The notes: a model not told the origin generated them from the sequence alone. 64,000 nt of DNA from Pontibacter indicus (GCF_900156345.1 NZ_FTPP01000002.1:1178001-1242000); one strand, 5' to 3'. Positions 43,743 to 52,658 are shown, counted from the stretch's first letter. Made by a program: numbers and translations.

Positions 43743-44207
43743 CTACTTCGAGTTAAACTGCCCCGACTCAAACCCCTCATCAATCAACAAATTAGGCGAC
43801 AGCGCACTGGCAACCGCTAATTCATCGCAGCGCTCGTTTTCAGGATGCCCGGCATGCCCTCTGATCCAAACGAATTTTACATTATGTTTGGTGTACACTC
43901 TCAAAAAGCGAGCCCAGAGGTCGCCGTTGGCTTTGCCGGAGAAGCCTTTCTTCTGCCAGCCAAACACCCAGCGTTTTTCCACAGCATCTACCACATATTT
44001 GGAGTCGGAGTAGACCGTGACAGGTATACCGGGCTTGGTGATGGCTTCGAGCCCCACGATCACAGCGAGCAGCTCCATGCGGTTGTTCGTGGTCTTGCGG
44101 AAACCAGCAGTTAGTTCCTTCTCGTGGTTTCTCCAGCGCAGTATCGTGCCATACCCGCCCGGACCCGGATTCCCTCGTGAAGCACCGTCTGTGAAAAGCT
44201 CGATCAT
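43743..44207 (-). CDS. rnhA: ribonuclease HI
   Basis: This enzyme cleaves RNA in RNA-DNA hybrids, for example Okazaki primers and R-loops. The 154-residue protein starts MIELFTDGASRGNPGPGG with the first catalytic Asp (D7). Glu near 45 in NRMELLAVI, Asp near 67 in YSDSKYVVDA and the late Asp in ERCDELAV complete the metal site. VFGWQKKGFSGKANGDLW is the basic handle for substrate. Length matches E. coli (155). It is followed upstream by a palindromic spacer and marC. Confidence 0.96.
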   Translation of the reverse strand: MIELFTDGASRGNPGPGGYGTILRWRNHEKELTAGFRKTTNNRMELLAVIVGLEAITKPGIPVTVYSDSKYVVDAVEKRWVFGWQKKGFSGKANGDLWARFLRVYTKHNVKFVWIRGHAGHPENERCDELAVASALSPNLLIDEGFESGQFNSK

Positions 44208-44330
44208 GTGTTGATTTAGTGAATGAGTGATTTAGTGAATGAATGAGTTTTTTTGTTTTAACGAATGAGTGCCTGTGCAAACAATAATAAATCACTAAAT
44301 CACTCATTCACTAACTCACTCAATCTAAAT
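44208..44330. repeat. intergenic word-palindrome (GTGAATGAGT type)
   Basis: The left arm GATTTAGTGAATGAGTGATT then TAGTGAATGAATGAG (44213-44247) faces the right arm AATCACTAAATCACTCATTC then ACTAACTCACTC (44291-44323). Over roughly 30 bases the arms are almost perfect complements. It separates marC from rnhA. Confidence 0.72.
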
Positions 44331-44903
44331 AGGTAAATTCGTTTTGAACAGTTTAATGGCGATGGCCAGCAGGATAACGCCGAACACTTTGCGGAGCACG
44401 TTGGCGCCGGCTTTGCCGAGTTTGCGCTCCAGCCAGGCCGAAGACTTCAGCACGATGTAAACGAACATCAGGTTGAGCACAATACCCACCAGCACGTTGG
44501 GCAGCGAGTAGGCCGCACGCAGCGAGAGCAGGGTGGTCATGGTGCCTGCTCCTACAATCAGCGGGAAAGCCAGCGGCACAATGGAGCCGCTTTTCACCTC
44601 AGGGTCGGAGTGGAAAAGGTCTTTGCCGAGGATCATCTCCAGACCGATCAGGAAGATGATGATGGCACCGGCCATGGCAAAGGACTCGAAGTCGATGCCG
44701 AAGAGTTTCAGGATGCCGTCGCCCACAAACAGGAACACGATCATCAGGACACCCGAAATGATGGTGGCTTTTTCGGACTCGATCTTGCCTTCGCGCTTGC
44801 GCAGGTCGATGATGATCGGAATGGATCCCAGGATGTCGATTACCGCAAACAAAATAAGCGTAACAGACGCGATTTCCTTAAAGCTGAAGAGTTCCTGAAG
44901 CAT
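44325..44903 (-). CDS. MarC family integral membrane protein
   Basis: The 192-residue protein has six hydrophobic helices and the MarC/UPF0056 pattern: TLILFAVIDILGSIPIIIDL in helix 1, AIIIFLIGLEMILGKD in the middle and GSIVPLAFPLIVGAGTMTTL in helix 4. Despite the name, members are not shown to give multidrug resistance, and the transported compound is unknown. The gene stands between rnhA and a class-V aminotransferase on the same strand. Confidence 0.88.
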   Translation of the reverse strand: MLQELFSFKEIASVTLILFAVIDILGSIPIIIDLRKREGKIESEKATIISGVLMIVFLFVGDGILKLFGIDFESFAMAGAIIIFLIGLEMILGKDLFHSDPEVKSGSIVPLAFPLIVGAGTMTTLLSLRAAYSLPNVLVGIVLNLMFVYIVLKSSAWLERKLGKAGANVLRKVFGVILLAIAIKLFKTNLPI

Positions 44904-45003
44904 GGGTTTTTGGTTGTTAAAATGTTGAGGCCAGCCGCTACAGGTACAGCTATACCTGCAGCGACCATGCGCAATCCGTTAACAAGCCGCAAAGGTAGGA
45001 TTC

Positions 45004-46065
45004 TTAGACGTAATAATGTAGGAAAAAGCGCTTCAGCTCTTCGTACTCCTCGTTGCCGATTGCCGGGAAGTTCGCGATCCGGAACGTGTTGCGCTGCCAG
45101 GGTCCGTAGCCGTTGCCTAGTCGTATGTTGTGGTGCAGCGCCCGCTTTTTGATGTCCTCCACCAGCCGCTCGTTCGCCTCCAGCACCACCACTGTTTTCG
45201 AGCGCACCTCCTCGTTCTCGATCAGCAACTTGAAGTCGGTAAACTGACCGAAGAACTCATACAGTTCGTTGGCGCGGTCCGTCAGCTCAATGTCGAGTTG
45301 CTTGATAAAGGGCCTGTCTTCGAGCATGCGCTTGAGCAGGTAGATGTTGAGCGTGTTCGGCGTATGCACGGTCTGGTAATTAAGCATCTTTTCGTAGAGC
45401 GACACCAGGCTGTTGTAGTGGTTGCGCTCGTTTATTTGCTTGGCCCGGAAGATAGCGCGCGGCGAGCAGATGAGTATACCCAGTCCCGGCGGCAGGCCAA
45501 AGCACTTCTGCACAGAGGCAAACCAGATATCGGCCTTGATGTATTTCAGGTTGAGGCCCGCCATAGAAGAGGTGGCATCCACTGCCGTGAGCGTGTCGCG
45601 GAAGCGGTTGTGCAGGTTGAGGATGGTGGTAGCCGTCACCTGCGTGCCGTTGGAGGTCTCGTTCTGGATAAGGCAGATCAGTTCGGTGTCGGAGCTGATG
45701 TTGAGGCCTTCCACTTGGATGGCTTCATTTATGTCGAAGCGAACCCCCGACGCCTCCGGGCGCATTTTTTTGGCGTACTCGTACCACTTTTCTCCAAAAG
45801 AGCCATTGTAAATATGGAAGCTCTTCTTTTTGGTAAGGCTTTGGATCAGGATTTCCCAGCACTCGGTGGCCGAGGAGGTGAAGAAAATGGAGTAGTCCTG
45901 CGGAATGTTGAGGCGGCGCTTGAGCGAGCCCACCACGGCGCGGGAGAGCTGCACAAACTGTTCTCCGCGGTGCGGGGCATCCATAATCCCCTCGTCGTAC
46001 GCATCTGTCAGGTAGGTGCGCACCTCCGGGTATATTTTCGACGGTCCTGGAAAGAAATTCAGCAT
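45004..46065 (-). CDS. class V aminotransferase, SerC-like
   Basis: The 353-residue PLP enzyme of fold type I resembles phosphoserine aminotransferase and alanine-glyoxylate aminotransferase. FFPGPSKIYPEV at the N-terminus and FFTSSATECWEI (PLP phosphate site) are seen. The Schiff-base lysine is Lys187 in FASVQKCFGLPPGLG, and VDATSSMAGL holds the Asp that contacts the pyridine nitrogen. It differs from the usual bacterial SerC start (FSAGPA), and no serA or serB is adjacent, so serine synthesis is likely but not proven. It is divergent from nothing nearby; aroQ follows upstream on the same strand. Confidence 0.8.
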   Translation of the reverse strand: MLNFFPGPSKIYPEVRTYLTDAYDEGIMDAPHRGEQFVQLSRAVVGSLKRRLNIPQDYSIFFTSSATECWEILIQSLTKKKSFHIYNGSFGEKWYEYAKKMRPEASGVRFDINEAIQVEGLNISSDTELICLIQNETSNGTQVTATTILNLHNRFRDTLTAVDATSSMAGLNLKYIKADIWFASVQKCFGLPPGLGILICSPRAIFRAKQINERNHYNSLVSLYEKMLNYQTVHTPNTLNIYLLKRMLEDRPFIKQLDIELTDRANELYEFFGQFTDFKLLIENEEVRSKTVVVLEANERLVEDIKKRALHHNIRLGNGYGPWQRNTFRIANFPAIGNEEYEELKRFFLHYYV

Positions 46066-46146
46066 GGAGGGTAATATAAAGAATTATAGGATGGTTACTA
46101 TAGCAATAACCAAATATTTAGTGAACGGAATGCCTGTGTTGCGACG

Positions 46147-46599
46147 CTATTTTTTGGATCCGAAACCAATTTGCTTAGGCTTCATGCGCTCAAAATACTG
46201 CAGGGCCATGCGGTAGCTCTCCAAACCAAAACCGGTGATCACACCTTTGCAGAAAGGGGCCAGCATGCTTTTGTGGCGGAAGGCGTCGCGGGCGTACACG
46301 TTGGAGATGTGCACCTCAATTACCGGTGTTTCGATGGCTTTGATCGCGTCGGAGAGGGCCACGGAGGTATGGGTGTAGGCGCCGCCGTTGAACACAATGC
46401 CTTTGTAGCTGAAACCCACTTCGTGTAGCTTGTCGATGAGCACGCCCTCTGTGTTGGATTGGAAATAGGATAACTCCATGCCCGGAAAGGCCTCTTTGAG
46501 TTCTTCAAAGTAAGATTCAAAGGACTCCGTGCCGTAGACGGATTTTTCGCGAACGCCTAAAAGATTGAGGTTGGGGCCGTTCAGGATCAGGATTTTCAT
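46147..46599 (-). CDS. aroQ: 3-dehydroquinate dehydratase, type II
   Basis: This is the third step of the shikimate pathway: trans-dehydration of 3-dehydroquinate to 3-dehydroshikimate. The 150-residue flavodoxin-like protein, a dodecamer in the family, begins ILILNGPNLNLLGVREKSVYG with the Asn of the active site and catalytic Tyr22 (lid R17). FNGGAYTHTSVALSDAI and VIEVHISNVYARDAFRHKS (with the catalytic His) are also conserved. It is divergent from xerD; 106 bases lie between them. Confidence 0.96.
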   Translation of the reverse strand: MKILILNGPNLNLLGVREKSVYGTESFESYFEELKEAFPGMELSYFQSNTEGVLIDKLHEVGFSYKGIVFNGGAYTHTSVALSDAIKAIETPVIEVHISNVYARDAFRHKSMLAPFCKGVITGFGLESYRMALQYFERMKPKQIGFGSKK

Positions 46600-46638
46600 A
46601 GTTTGAGGGTATAGTGGTGATTTCAGCTAGATTAAGCG

Positions 46639-46666
46639 TTTGCAATTTAAGGATTAACTATCTTTG
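46639..46666 (+). promoter_or_regulatory. possible promoter of xerD
   Basis: TATCTTTG (46659-46666) is a full -7 match. TTTG at 46639-46642 is a possible -33 box with a short spacer of 16. The xerD start is 39 bases downstream. Confidence 0.5.
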
Positions 46667-46705
46667 CTTTGATTTTTTGACAAAAGAAAGTTTTGTGCTA
46701 TACCT

Positions 46706-47605
46706 ATGAAGTGGTCTATTTGCATTACCCAGTTCGAACAGTACCTGCGCCTCGAGAAGTCGCTTTCGGGTCATTCCGTGGAGGCGTATCTGCGTGACAT
46801 TCGCAAACTGACCGATTTTCTGGACATCAAAGGTATAGCCGTGCAGCCGGAGCAGGTAACGCCGCCCATCCTGCGCGAGTTTCTGGAGTGGGTAGCTGAA
46901 CTGGGCATGACGCCGCACTCGCAGGCACGCACATTGTCAGGTATACGGGCCTTCTACAAGTTCCTGATCATGGAAGACATGCTCACCGCCGACCCCACCG
47001 AAACGATAGAAGCTCCGAAGCTGAGCCGCAAACTACCTGACACGCTGCACTTCCACGAAATAGAGCAACTGCTGGCCGCCATCGATATGTCGACGCCGGA
47101 GGGCACGCGCAACCGTGCCATGCTCGAGACACTCTACAGTTCCGGACTGCGTGTGTCAGAATTACTGGACCTGAAACTAAGCAACCTCTACGAAGACATG
47201 GGCTTCCTGAAAGTGGCGGGCAAAGGCGACAAAGAACGGCTCGTGCCAATTGGTCGCGATGCACTCAAGCACATCCAACTCTACCGCGAAGGCGTGCGCT
47301 GCCACCTCACTATCAAAAAAGGCCACGAAGACTATGTGTTCCTAAACCGCCGCGGCGCCAAACTGACGCGGGTGATGGTGTTCACGATCATCAAAGACCT
47401 GGCCGCCAAAGCAGGTATACAGAAAACGGTGAGTCCCCATACCTTCCGCCACTCCTTTGCCACGCACCTGATCGAAGGCGGCGCCGACCTGCGGGCCGTG
47501 CAGGAAATGCTGGGCCACGAGTCCATCACCACCACCGAAATTTATACCCACCTCGACAGGGATTACCTGAAGCAGGTGATAAAGGATTACCATCCGAGAA
47601 GCTGA
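46706..47605 (+). CDS. xerD: tyrosine recombinase XerD
   Basis: This site-specific recombinase resolves chromosome dimers at dif, with FtsK as its activator; ftsK is also in this window. The 299-residue protein has the N-terminal SAM-like core-binding domain (about 8-90) and the catalytic domain. All active residues are present: Arg149 (SGLRVSELL), Lys173 (GKGDKERLVP), His245 and Arg248 (HTFRHSFATH), His271 (LGH) and nucleophile Tyr280 (TEIYTHLD). It is a single-type XerD rather than an integron or phage integrase by length and motif. Three GGT-ATA words fall inside it as Gly-Ile. Confidence 0.92.
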   Translation: MKWSICITQFEQYLRLEKSLSGHSVEAYLRDIRKLTDFLDIKGIAVQPEQVTPPILREFLEWVAELGMTPHSQARTLSGIRAFYKFLIMEDMLTADPTETIEAPKLSRKLPDTLHFHEIEQLLAAIDMSTPEGTRNRAMLETLYSSGLRVSELLDLKLSNLYEDMGFLKVAGKGDKERLVPIGRDALKHIQLYREGVRCHLTIKKGHEDYVFLNRRGAKLTRVMVFTIIKDLAAKAGIQKTVSPHTFRHSFATHLIEGGADLRAVQEMLGHESITTTEIYTHLDRDYLKQVIKDYHPRS

Positions 47606-47663
47606 GTTGAGTTTAGGAGTTTGCGAGTTTAGGAGGGAAGAGTTAGCAAGGTATAGCTTGTAG

Positions 47664-47683
47664 GGACAGGTCGTGACCTGTCC
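47664..47683. repeat. short palindrome
   Basis: GGACAGGT (47664-47671) and ACCTGTCC (47676-47683) form an 8-bp stem with loop CGTG. It lies between xerD and the GH20 gene, before a larger inverted repeat. Confidence 0.6.
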
Positions 47684-47712
47684 GAATCGTGCACAGATAA
47701 TCATGATCGTTC

Positions 47713-47775
47713 TAGCGCGAGCGTCCTCGCTCGTGCTGCTTATAGAGTAAATCACGAGCGAGGACGCTCGCGCTA
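47713..47775. repeat. 23-bp perfect inverted repeat
   Basis: The bases 47713-47735 (TAGCGCGAGCGTCCTCGCTC plus GTG) are the exact complement of 47753-47775. Each arm is itself partly palindromic (GCGAGCG...CGCTCG). The loop is 17 bases. It is not followed by a T-run, so it does not look like a plain terminator; a REP/BIME-like dispersed element is likely. Confidence 0.75.
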
Positions 47776-47888
47776 TAAATTACCCTTGCATACTTTAACC
47801 CAAACTCCCGAACCACCCAATTCAATACCACACCCATTAAACCAAGCGTTCCATCACTAGTCCATTGACAGCAACAACTAAAAACAAC

Positions 47889-49541
47889 ATGCTACCAACC
47901 TTTCACCGGATTTTCTCCCTCGTACTGATTCTACTTTCTATACCTGTCCTAACCATCGCCCAGTCCATCGACGACATCACGCCGATGCCTGTCGAAGTGA
48001 TAAAAGAGGCGAGAGGGCATGTGAGCATCAACAACAAAGCCCAGATCGTGTTCGATAAGCAGTTCGGAGCGCAGGCTGAGTTTCTGCAGGAGATGCTGGC
48101 GGCGCAGACGGGCCTGAAACTGCCCCTACACCCGAATACTGCCGCCAAGCCCAAGGCCAGCCACCACATCCGACTTGTGTTGGATACCAAGACCATCGAC
48201 AAAGCCGAGATGTATACCTTGACGGTGTCAGGCAAAGACGTGACGATACGCGCCAAAGACACGGGCGGCATGGTGTACGGCATCCAGACTTTGCTGCAGC
48301 TATTCCCGCTCAAGCAGGTGCGCGAGGTAAAGATTCCGGATGTGCAGATCAAGGACTACCCGCGCTTCGCTTACCGGGGTATGCACCTGGACGTGGTGCG
48401 GCACATGTTCCCCGTGGAGTTCATTAAAAAGTACATCGACTACCTGTCTTTCCATAAGCTCAACACCTTCCACTGGCACCTGACCGACGACCAGGGCTGG
48501 CGCATCGAAATGGAGTCATACCCGAAGCTGAACTCCGTAGGCTCCTGGCGCAAAGAAACCCTGATTGGGCATTTCAAAGACACACCGATAAGGTATGACG
48601 GCAAACGCTACGGTGGCTACTATACAAAAGACGAAATACTGGACGTAATCAACTATGCTTCTGTTCGGGGCATCAACATTATACCTGAGATCGATATACC
48701 AGGCCACAGCCGCGCTACCATTGCCGCTTACCCGGAGCTGAGCACCCGCCCCGACACCACCTGGAACGTAGCCACTACCTGGGGCATGTACAACCGCCAG
48801 AACAACGTGCTGCAGCCCAACCCGGCCACTTTTCAGTTCCTGGAAACGGTGTTTCAGGAAGTGGCCGACCTGTTCCCGTATGAGTACTTCCACCTGGGCG
48901 GCGACGAAACGAGCAAGAAGTGGTGGAAAGAAGACTCTGTTTCGCAGCAATTCATCAAAGACCATAACCTGAAGGACGAGAAAGGCCTGCAGACTTATTT
49001 TGTAGAGCAGGTGGCAAGCTACCTGGCCGCCAAAGGAAAGAAAGTGATCGGCTGGCACGAGATTCTGGAAGGCGACCTGAGCAAATCCACGCTTATCATG
49101 AACTGGGGAGGGGAGAAGGAAGGCATAGCCGCCGCCACGCGTGGCCATCAAGTGATCATGGCGCCGGGCCACCCGCTGTACTTCGACCACTACCAGTCCA
49201 AAGACCCGAACGACAGCCTGGCTATCCACGGCTATAACCCGCTGGACGCTGTGTATAATTTTGAGCCTATACCTGCTGCCTTGCGCGAACAGAAACTGGA
49301 CCACTACATCATCGGGGCGCAAGCTAACTTGTGGGCAGAGTACATCGGCAATACGGCCAAGGTGGAGTACATGGTTTTCCCGCGCATGACGGCCCTGAGC
49401 GAGGTGCTGTGGTCACAAGCCGAAAAGAAGAATTTTACCGACTTCAAGCGCAGGCTCAACACGGCCATCATTCCGCGCTATACCTCCTGGGGCGCGAAGT
49501 ATTTCCCGCATTTCGAACGCTGGACAATGGAGCAAAAGTGA
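47889..49541 (+). CDS. beta-N-acetylhexosaminidase, glycoside hydrolase family 20
   Basis: This secreted enzyme removes terminal GlcNAc or GalNAc residues from chitin fragments, glycans or peptidoglycan pieces. From the ATG at 47889 (the open frame starts 8 codons earlier with TTG) the product has 550 residues. A signal peptide (ending VLTIAQS) and an N-terminal GH20b domain (about 30-160) precede the TIM barrel (about 165-520). The acid/base pair is Asp339-Glu340 in HLGGDETSKK. FAYRGMHLDVVRHMF, NTFHWHLTDDQGWRIE and PEIDIPGHS are conserved barrel motifs. It is followed by an unrelated DUF898 gene. Confidence 0.94.
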   Translation: MLPTFHRIFSLVLILLSIPVLTIAQSIDDITPMPVEVIKEARGHVSINNKAQIVFDKQFGAQAEFLQEMLAAQTGLKLPLHPNTAAKPKASHHIRLVLDTKTIDKAEMYTLTVSGKDVTIRAKDTGGMVYGIQTLLQLFPLKQVREVKIPDVQIKDYPRFAYRGMHLDVVRHMFPVEFIKKYIDYLSFHKLNTFHWHLTDDQGWRIEMESYPKLNSVGSWRKETLIGHFKDTPIRYDGKRYGGYYTKDEILDVINYASVRGINIIPEIDIPGHSRATIAAYPELSTRPDTTWNVATTWGMYNRQNNVLQPNPATFQFLETVFQEVADLFPYEYFHLGGDETSKKWWKEDSVSQQFIKDHNLKDEKGLQTYFVEQVASYLAAKGKKVIGWHEILEGDLSKSTLIMNWGGEKEGIAAATRGHQVIMAPGHPLYFDHYQSKDPNDSLAIHGYNPLDAVYNFEPIPAALREQKLDHYIIGAQANLWAEYIGNTAKVEYMVFPRMTALSEVLWSQAEKKNFTDFKRRLNTAIIPRYTSWGAKYFPHFERWTMEQK

Positions 49542-49685
49542 GTGGAATATAACTGAAAAGCAGAAGGATGCTTGGTGAGTAATTGAAAATTGCTATATTT
49601 AATAGCTGTAATAACACAGGCTGTGTTTCGAGCGCGGTCTGTGTTATTTTTTTACTCAATTTCTCACCTTATTTCCAAGCTTTTT

Positions 49686-50660
49686 ATGACAACAACTTTA
49701 CTCGAAAAAGAAAAACAGATTACCCATTTTTCATTCACTGGCAAGGGCTCCGAGTACTTTGCCATTGAAATTGTGAACATCGTGCTCACTGTCCTGACAC
49801 TGGGGCTTTATTACCCCTGGGCGAAGGCCAAGTCGCTGCAGTACCTATACCGCAAAACCGAGCTGGCGGGTACACCTTTTATCTTCCATGGCACCGGCAA
49901 GGAGATGTTCGTCGGCTTCATTAAAGGAGTGGTCATATTGGCATCGCTGTATGCCTTTATGTTGTATGCGGTGTTCACAGAAAACATAGGCATGATGCTG
50001 CTGGCTTATGCTGTGTTTCTGCTGGGTTTGCTGGCGCTGGTGCCTTTGGCGCTGCACGGTATGATGCGCTACCGCATGTCCCGTACGAGCTGGCGCGGCA
50101 TCCACATGGGCTACCGGGGCAAACTCTCCGACATGTACTCCACCTACCTGATCGGCTTTTTCCTCACCATACTCACACTCGGCATCTACGGCTCGTGGTT
50201 TGTGGTGAACCTGCGCAAGCAGATGATCGACAACGTGCGCTTCGGCAATGTGCGTCTGCGCTACACGGGCGACGGGGCCGACCTTCTTCTGATTCACTTC
50301 AAAGGCTTTTTCTTTTCTATCTTTACGGTGGGTATCTACTTTTTCTGGTACACCAAGAACCTGTTGCACTTTTATGTGAACAACATTGTGGTGTTGCAGG
50401 AAGACGGTACTTACAGCCGCCTGCAGTGCCAGGTTTCGGGCTGGGAGGTGCTCAAACTAACGGTGGGCAATATCCTGATCGTGGTGTTCACGCTGGGGCT
50501 GGGAGTGCCGTTTACCACCACGCGCACCATGTCGCTGATCATGAACAACACCGTGATGAGCGGGCAGTTTGATGCCGACGCGCTGGTGCAGACCGAGGAG
50601 GCCTATAATTCGGCTACCTACGAAAGCATGACGGATATGATGGATATCGGTGTGATCTAA
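49686..50660 (+). CDS. DUF898 (YjgN) family membrane protein
   Basis: The 324-residue product from the ATG at 49686 has about six hydrophobic helices. It has repeated motifs of the form F-TGKG-EYFAIEIVNI and LTLGLYYPWAKAK, which recur later as LTLGIYGSWFVVNLRKQ and FTVGIYFFWYTKNL: an internal repeat typical of DUF898. Function is unknown in the family. An M48 peptidase gene starts one base after its stop codon. In many genomes these two families sit together, which suggests that they act as a unit at the inner membrane. Confidence 0.85.
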   Translation: MTTTLLEKEKQITHFSFTGKGSEYFAIEIVNIVLTVLTLGLYYPWAKAKSLQYLYRKTELAGTPFIFHGTGKEMFVGFIKGVVILASLYAFMLYAVFTENIGMMLLAYAVFLLGLLALVPLALHGMMRYRMSRTSWRGIHMGYRGKLSDMYSTYLIGFFLTILTLGIYGSWFVVNLRKQMIDNVRFGNVRLRYTGDGADLLLIHFKGFFFSIFTVGIYFFWYTKNLLHFYVNNIVVLQEDGTYSRLQCQVSGWEVLKLTVGNILIVVFTLGLGVPFTTTRTMSLIMNNTVMSGQFDADALVQTEEAYNSATYESMTDMMDIGVI

Positions 50661-50661
50661 C

Positions 50662-51735
50662 ATGACATTTGAAGGGAAATACTACAACGGGCAAAGCTCC
50701 AAAGGCATGCCGGCGCACATCACGCTGCTGCCGGACGGTTTGCGCATTGACTACAGTGCAGACGAGGTATTGGGGTCTGTGTACTGGGAACTGGGAGGTC
50801 TGCACCGGTCAGAGTTCAACGACGCGACTACGTTGCTGCGCTACGGTAAATTTCCGCAACAGAGTATTTCAGTGGTAGACAAAGGGTTTAAGGAAGCGCT
50901 GCAACAGCAATATCATGGGGCAGCCTTCCTCAAATCTGGCTACAACAGTGTGCTGGGGTTGGGCTGCGCAGGTATAGCGGTGCTCGCCCTGAGTCTGCTG
51001 GGTCTGCTGGTGGCCTTTGTGGTGTGGGGTGTGCCGGCCCTTGCCGACCGGGTAGCCATGTACTTCCCGCAAAGCTACGAGCGCCAACTGGGCGAGCAAC
51101 TCTACACCAAAATGCTGCAGGGCTACCAGGTAAACGATGAAAAAACTGCTGCCTTGAACGCGTACCTCAGCGAGCTGGACACCGACCTGGACTACCCGAT
51201 TACGGCCGCCGTGGTGACCAGCGACGAGGTCAATGCCTTTGCCATACCGGGCGGCTATGTGGTGGTGTACGAAGGTATACTCGACAAAATGGAGCAACAC
51301 GAAGAACTGGCCGCTCTGATGGGGCACGAACTGGCGCACATCCAAAACCGCCACTCGCTCCGGGCCATGACGCGAAGCCTGTCCTACTACATGCTGGCCT
51401 CGCTGCTGTTTGGCGACATTAGCGGAGTAGCCGCCGTGCTGGTCGACAATGCCTCCGCCCTGCGCAATCTGGAATACAGCCGCAGTCTGGAATTGGAAGC
51501 CGACCGGGAAGGATTGGAACTGCTGCGCCGAAACGAGCTGAATGAGCAAGGCGCCATTTTGTTAATGGAACGCCTGCAGTCAGGCAGTGAGTTGGAAATG
51601 ATGGCCTTTATGAGTACACACCCCAACACAGGCGACCGCATCAAAGTGTTGAATGAACTGATAGGGGGGGGAGAGCAACCTTCCAAAAAGAATCCGGAAC
51701 TGGAGCGGCACTGGGAACAGTTGAAAGAAGATTAA
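50662..51735 (+). CDS. M48 family metallopeptidase
   Basis: The 357-residue zinc protease has an N-terminal domain of about 95 residues (beta-rich, MTFEGKYYNGQSSKGMPAHI), a transmembrane helix (about 100-125) and an M48 catalytic domain facing the periplasm. The zinc site is His222-Glu-Leu-Ala-His226 (HELAH), with Glu277 of LELEAD as third ligand. STHPNTGDRI near the end is typical of BepA/LoiP-like enzymes. It follows the DUF898 gene after one base, so the two are co-translated. A role in envelope protein quality control is likely. Confidence 0.9.
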   Translation: MTFEGKYYNGQSSKGMPAHITLLPDGLRIDYSADEVLGSVYWELGGLHRSEFNDATTLLRYGKFPQQSISVVDKGFKEALQQQYHGAAFLKSGYNSVLGLGCAGIAVLALSLLGLLVAFVVWGVPALADRVAMYFPQSYERQLGEQLYTKMLQGYQVNDEKTAALNAYLSELDTDLDYPITAAVVTSDEVNAFAIPGGYVVVYEGILDKMEQHEELAALMGHELAHIQNRHSLRAMTRSLSYYMLASLLFGDISGVAAVLVDNASALRNLEYSRSLELEADREGLELLRRNELNEQGAILLMERLQSGSELEMMAFMSTHPNTGDRIKVLNELIGGGEQPSKKNPELERHWEQLKED

Positions 51736-51845
51736 TTTTATATCTAATAGTTGTCGCTCTACTCGGAACTTGGATTGTGGCGCCCATGTTGACGGCATTA
51801 CTCGTTCATCGCCCTTAAAAGAGCTCCCATACCACCACCTATTTT

Positions 51846-52658
51846 ATGAAACAACTTATACTCCTTAGTTTCTTTGCACTACTGTTTCTTGGCTGTAGCA
51901 AAGAAAAAGATACGCAAGCGCCTGCTGTGTTAATCGATTCGTATACGAATCGCTATATGGTGGACCAGCATTTGGGGGCTTATTACACTAGTTTTAGGGT
52001 CACCAATCTTGCTCACAAAAATGGTAAGGTGACCAGTAGAGTACATGGTATGGAGTGTATGCAGGAGAACACCTGCGAGCCGCAATTCACGATAGTAGAT
52101 GACGTAACTTACGGCAATAATACTATCAGGATTTCCAATAGAGCCGGTAGCAGTGAGCGTGATATTCGACAGCAAGAATGGTTTTTAAAACTAAAAAGTG
52201 CTAACCAGATAGAGTACCTCTTAAGAAGGTTAGAGGATAGCAAGATGCATGACTCACTGGTGTACGTGTATAGTGGGAGCAGTAAAATAAAGCAGATTGT
52301 CAACTACTCGGTCTATGAGTACCAATCAGAAAAGTATACCTATAAACGTTCGGTAAAAGACTTCTTTTTTAATGCTTCGGGAAACCTCGAAAAGGTTGAA
52401 ACACGACAGCTGCTCGATGATGGATTCGTGATAAAAATGATAACCGAAACTTTTGGTGATTACGACAGGGCCCAAAATCCATTCCAAGGGCTATTCATGT
52501 TCGACGATACCTTTTACAGGTCTTTATCCGAGAATAATTTCAGGAAGTATAGAAGACAGGAGCAAGATATGCCAAATGGTACTTTGTACGATACACAAAC
52601 GAAAGAATGGGTATTAGAATACAGTCCTGCTAATTTGCCCCTATTTGATAAACTATAG
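51846..52658 (+). CDS. lipoprotein of unknown function
   Basis: The 270-residue product begins with an SPII signal (MKQLILLSFFALLFLGC, Cys17). The mature part is beta-rich, with VYVYSGSSKIKQIVNYSVYE and KDFFFNASGNLEKVETRQ, which look like repeated strand-turn-strand units. I recognise no family. Base composition is lower in GC and codon choice (TTA, AGA, ATA, AAT) differs from the flanking M48 and pyrD genes, so it may be a recent arrival. It ends about 100 bases before pyrD. Confidence 0.75.
   Translation: MKQLILLSFFALLFLGCSKEKDTQAPAVLIDSYTNRYMVDQHLGAYYTSFRVTNLAHKNGKVTSRVHGMECMQENTCEPQFTIVDDVTYGNNTIRISNRAGSSERDIRQQEWFLKLKSANQIEYLLRRLEDSKMHDSLVYVYSGSSKIKQIVNYSVYEYQSEKYTYKRSVKDFFFNASGNLEKVETRQLLDDGFVIKMITETFGDYDRAQNPFQGLFMFDDTFYRSLSENNFRKYRRQEQDMPNGTLYDTQTKEWVLEYSPANLPLFDKL

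Noticed and set aside
44325..44903. multidrug-resistance function of MarC
   Set aside because: The name is historical; as far as I recall the family has not been shown to give resistance.
45130..46074. 314-codon frame antisense to the class-V aminotransferase
   Set aside because: Long only because of codon bias on the other strand; no recognisable motif.
46706..47605. phage or genomic-island integrase next to repeats
   Set aside because: Length and full motif set fit housekeeping XerD; no att-like direct repeats or cargo were seen.
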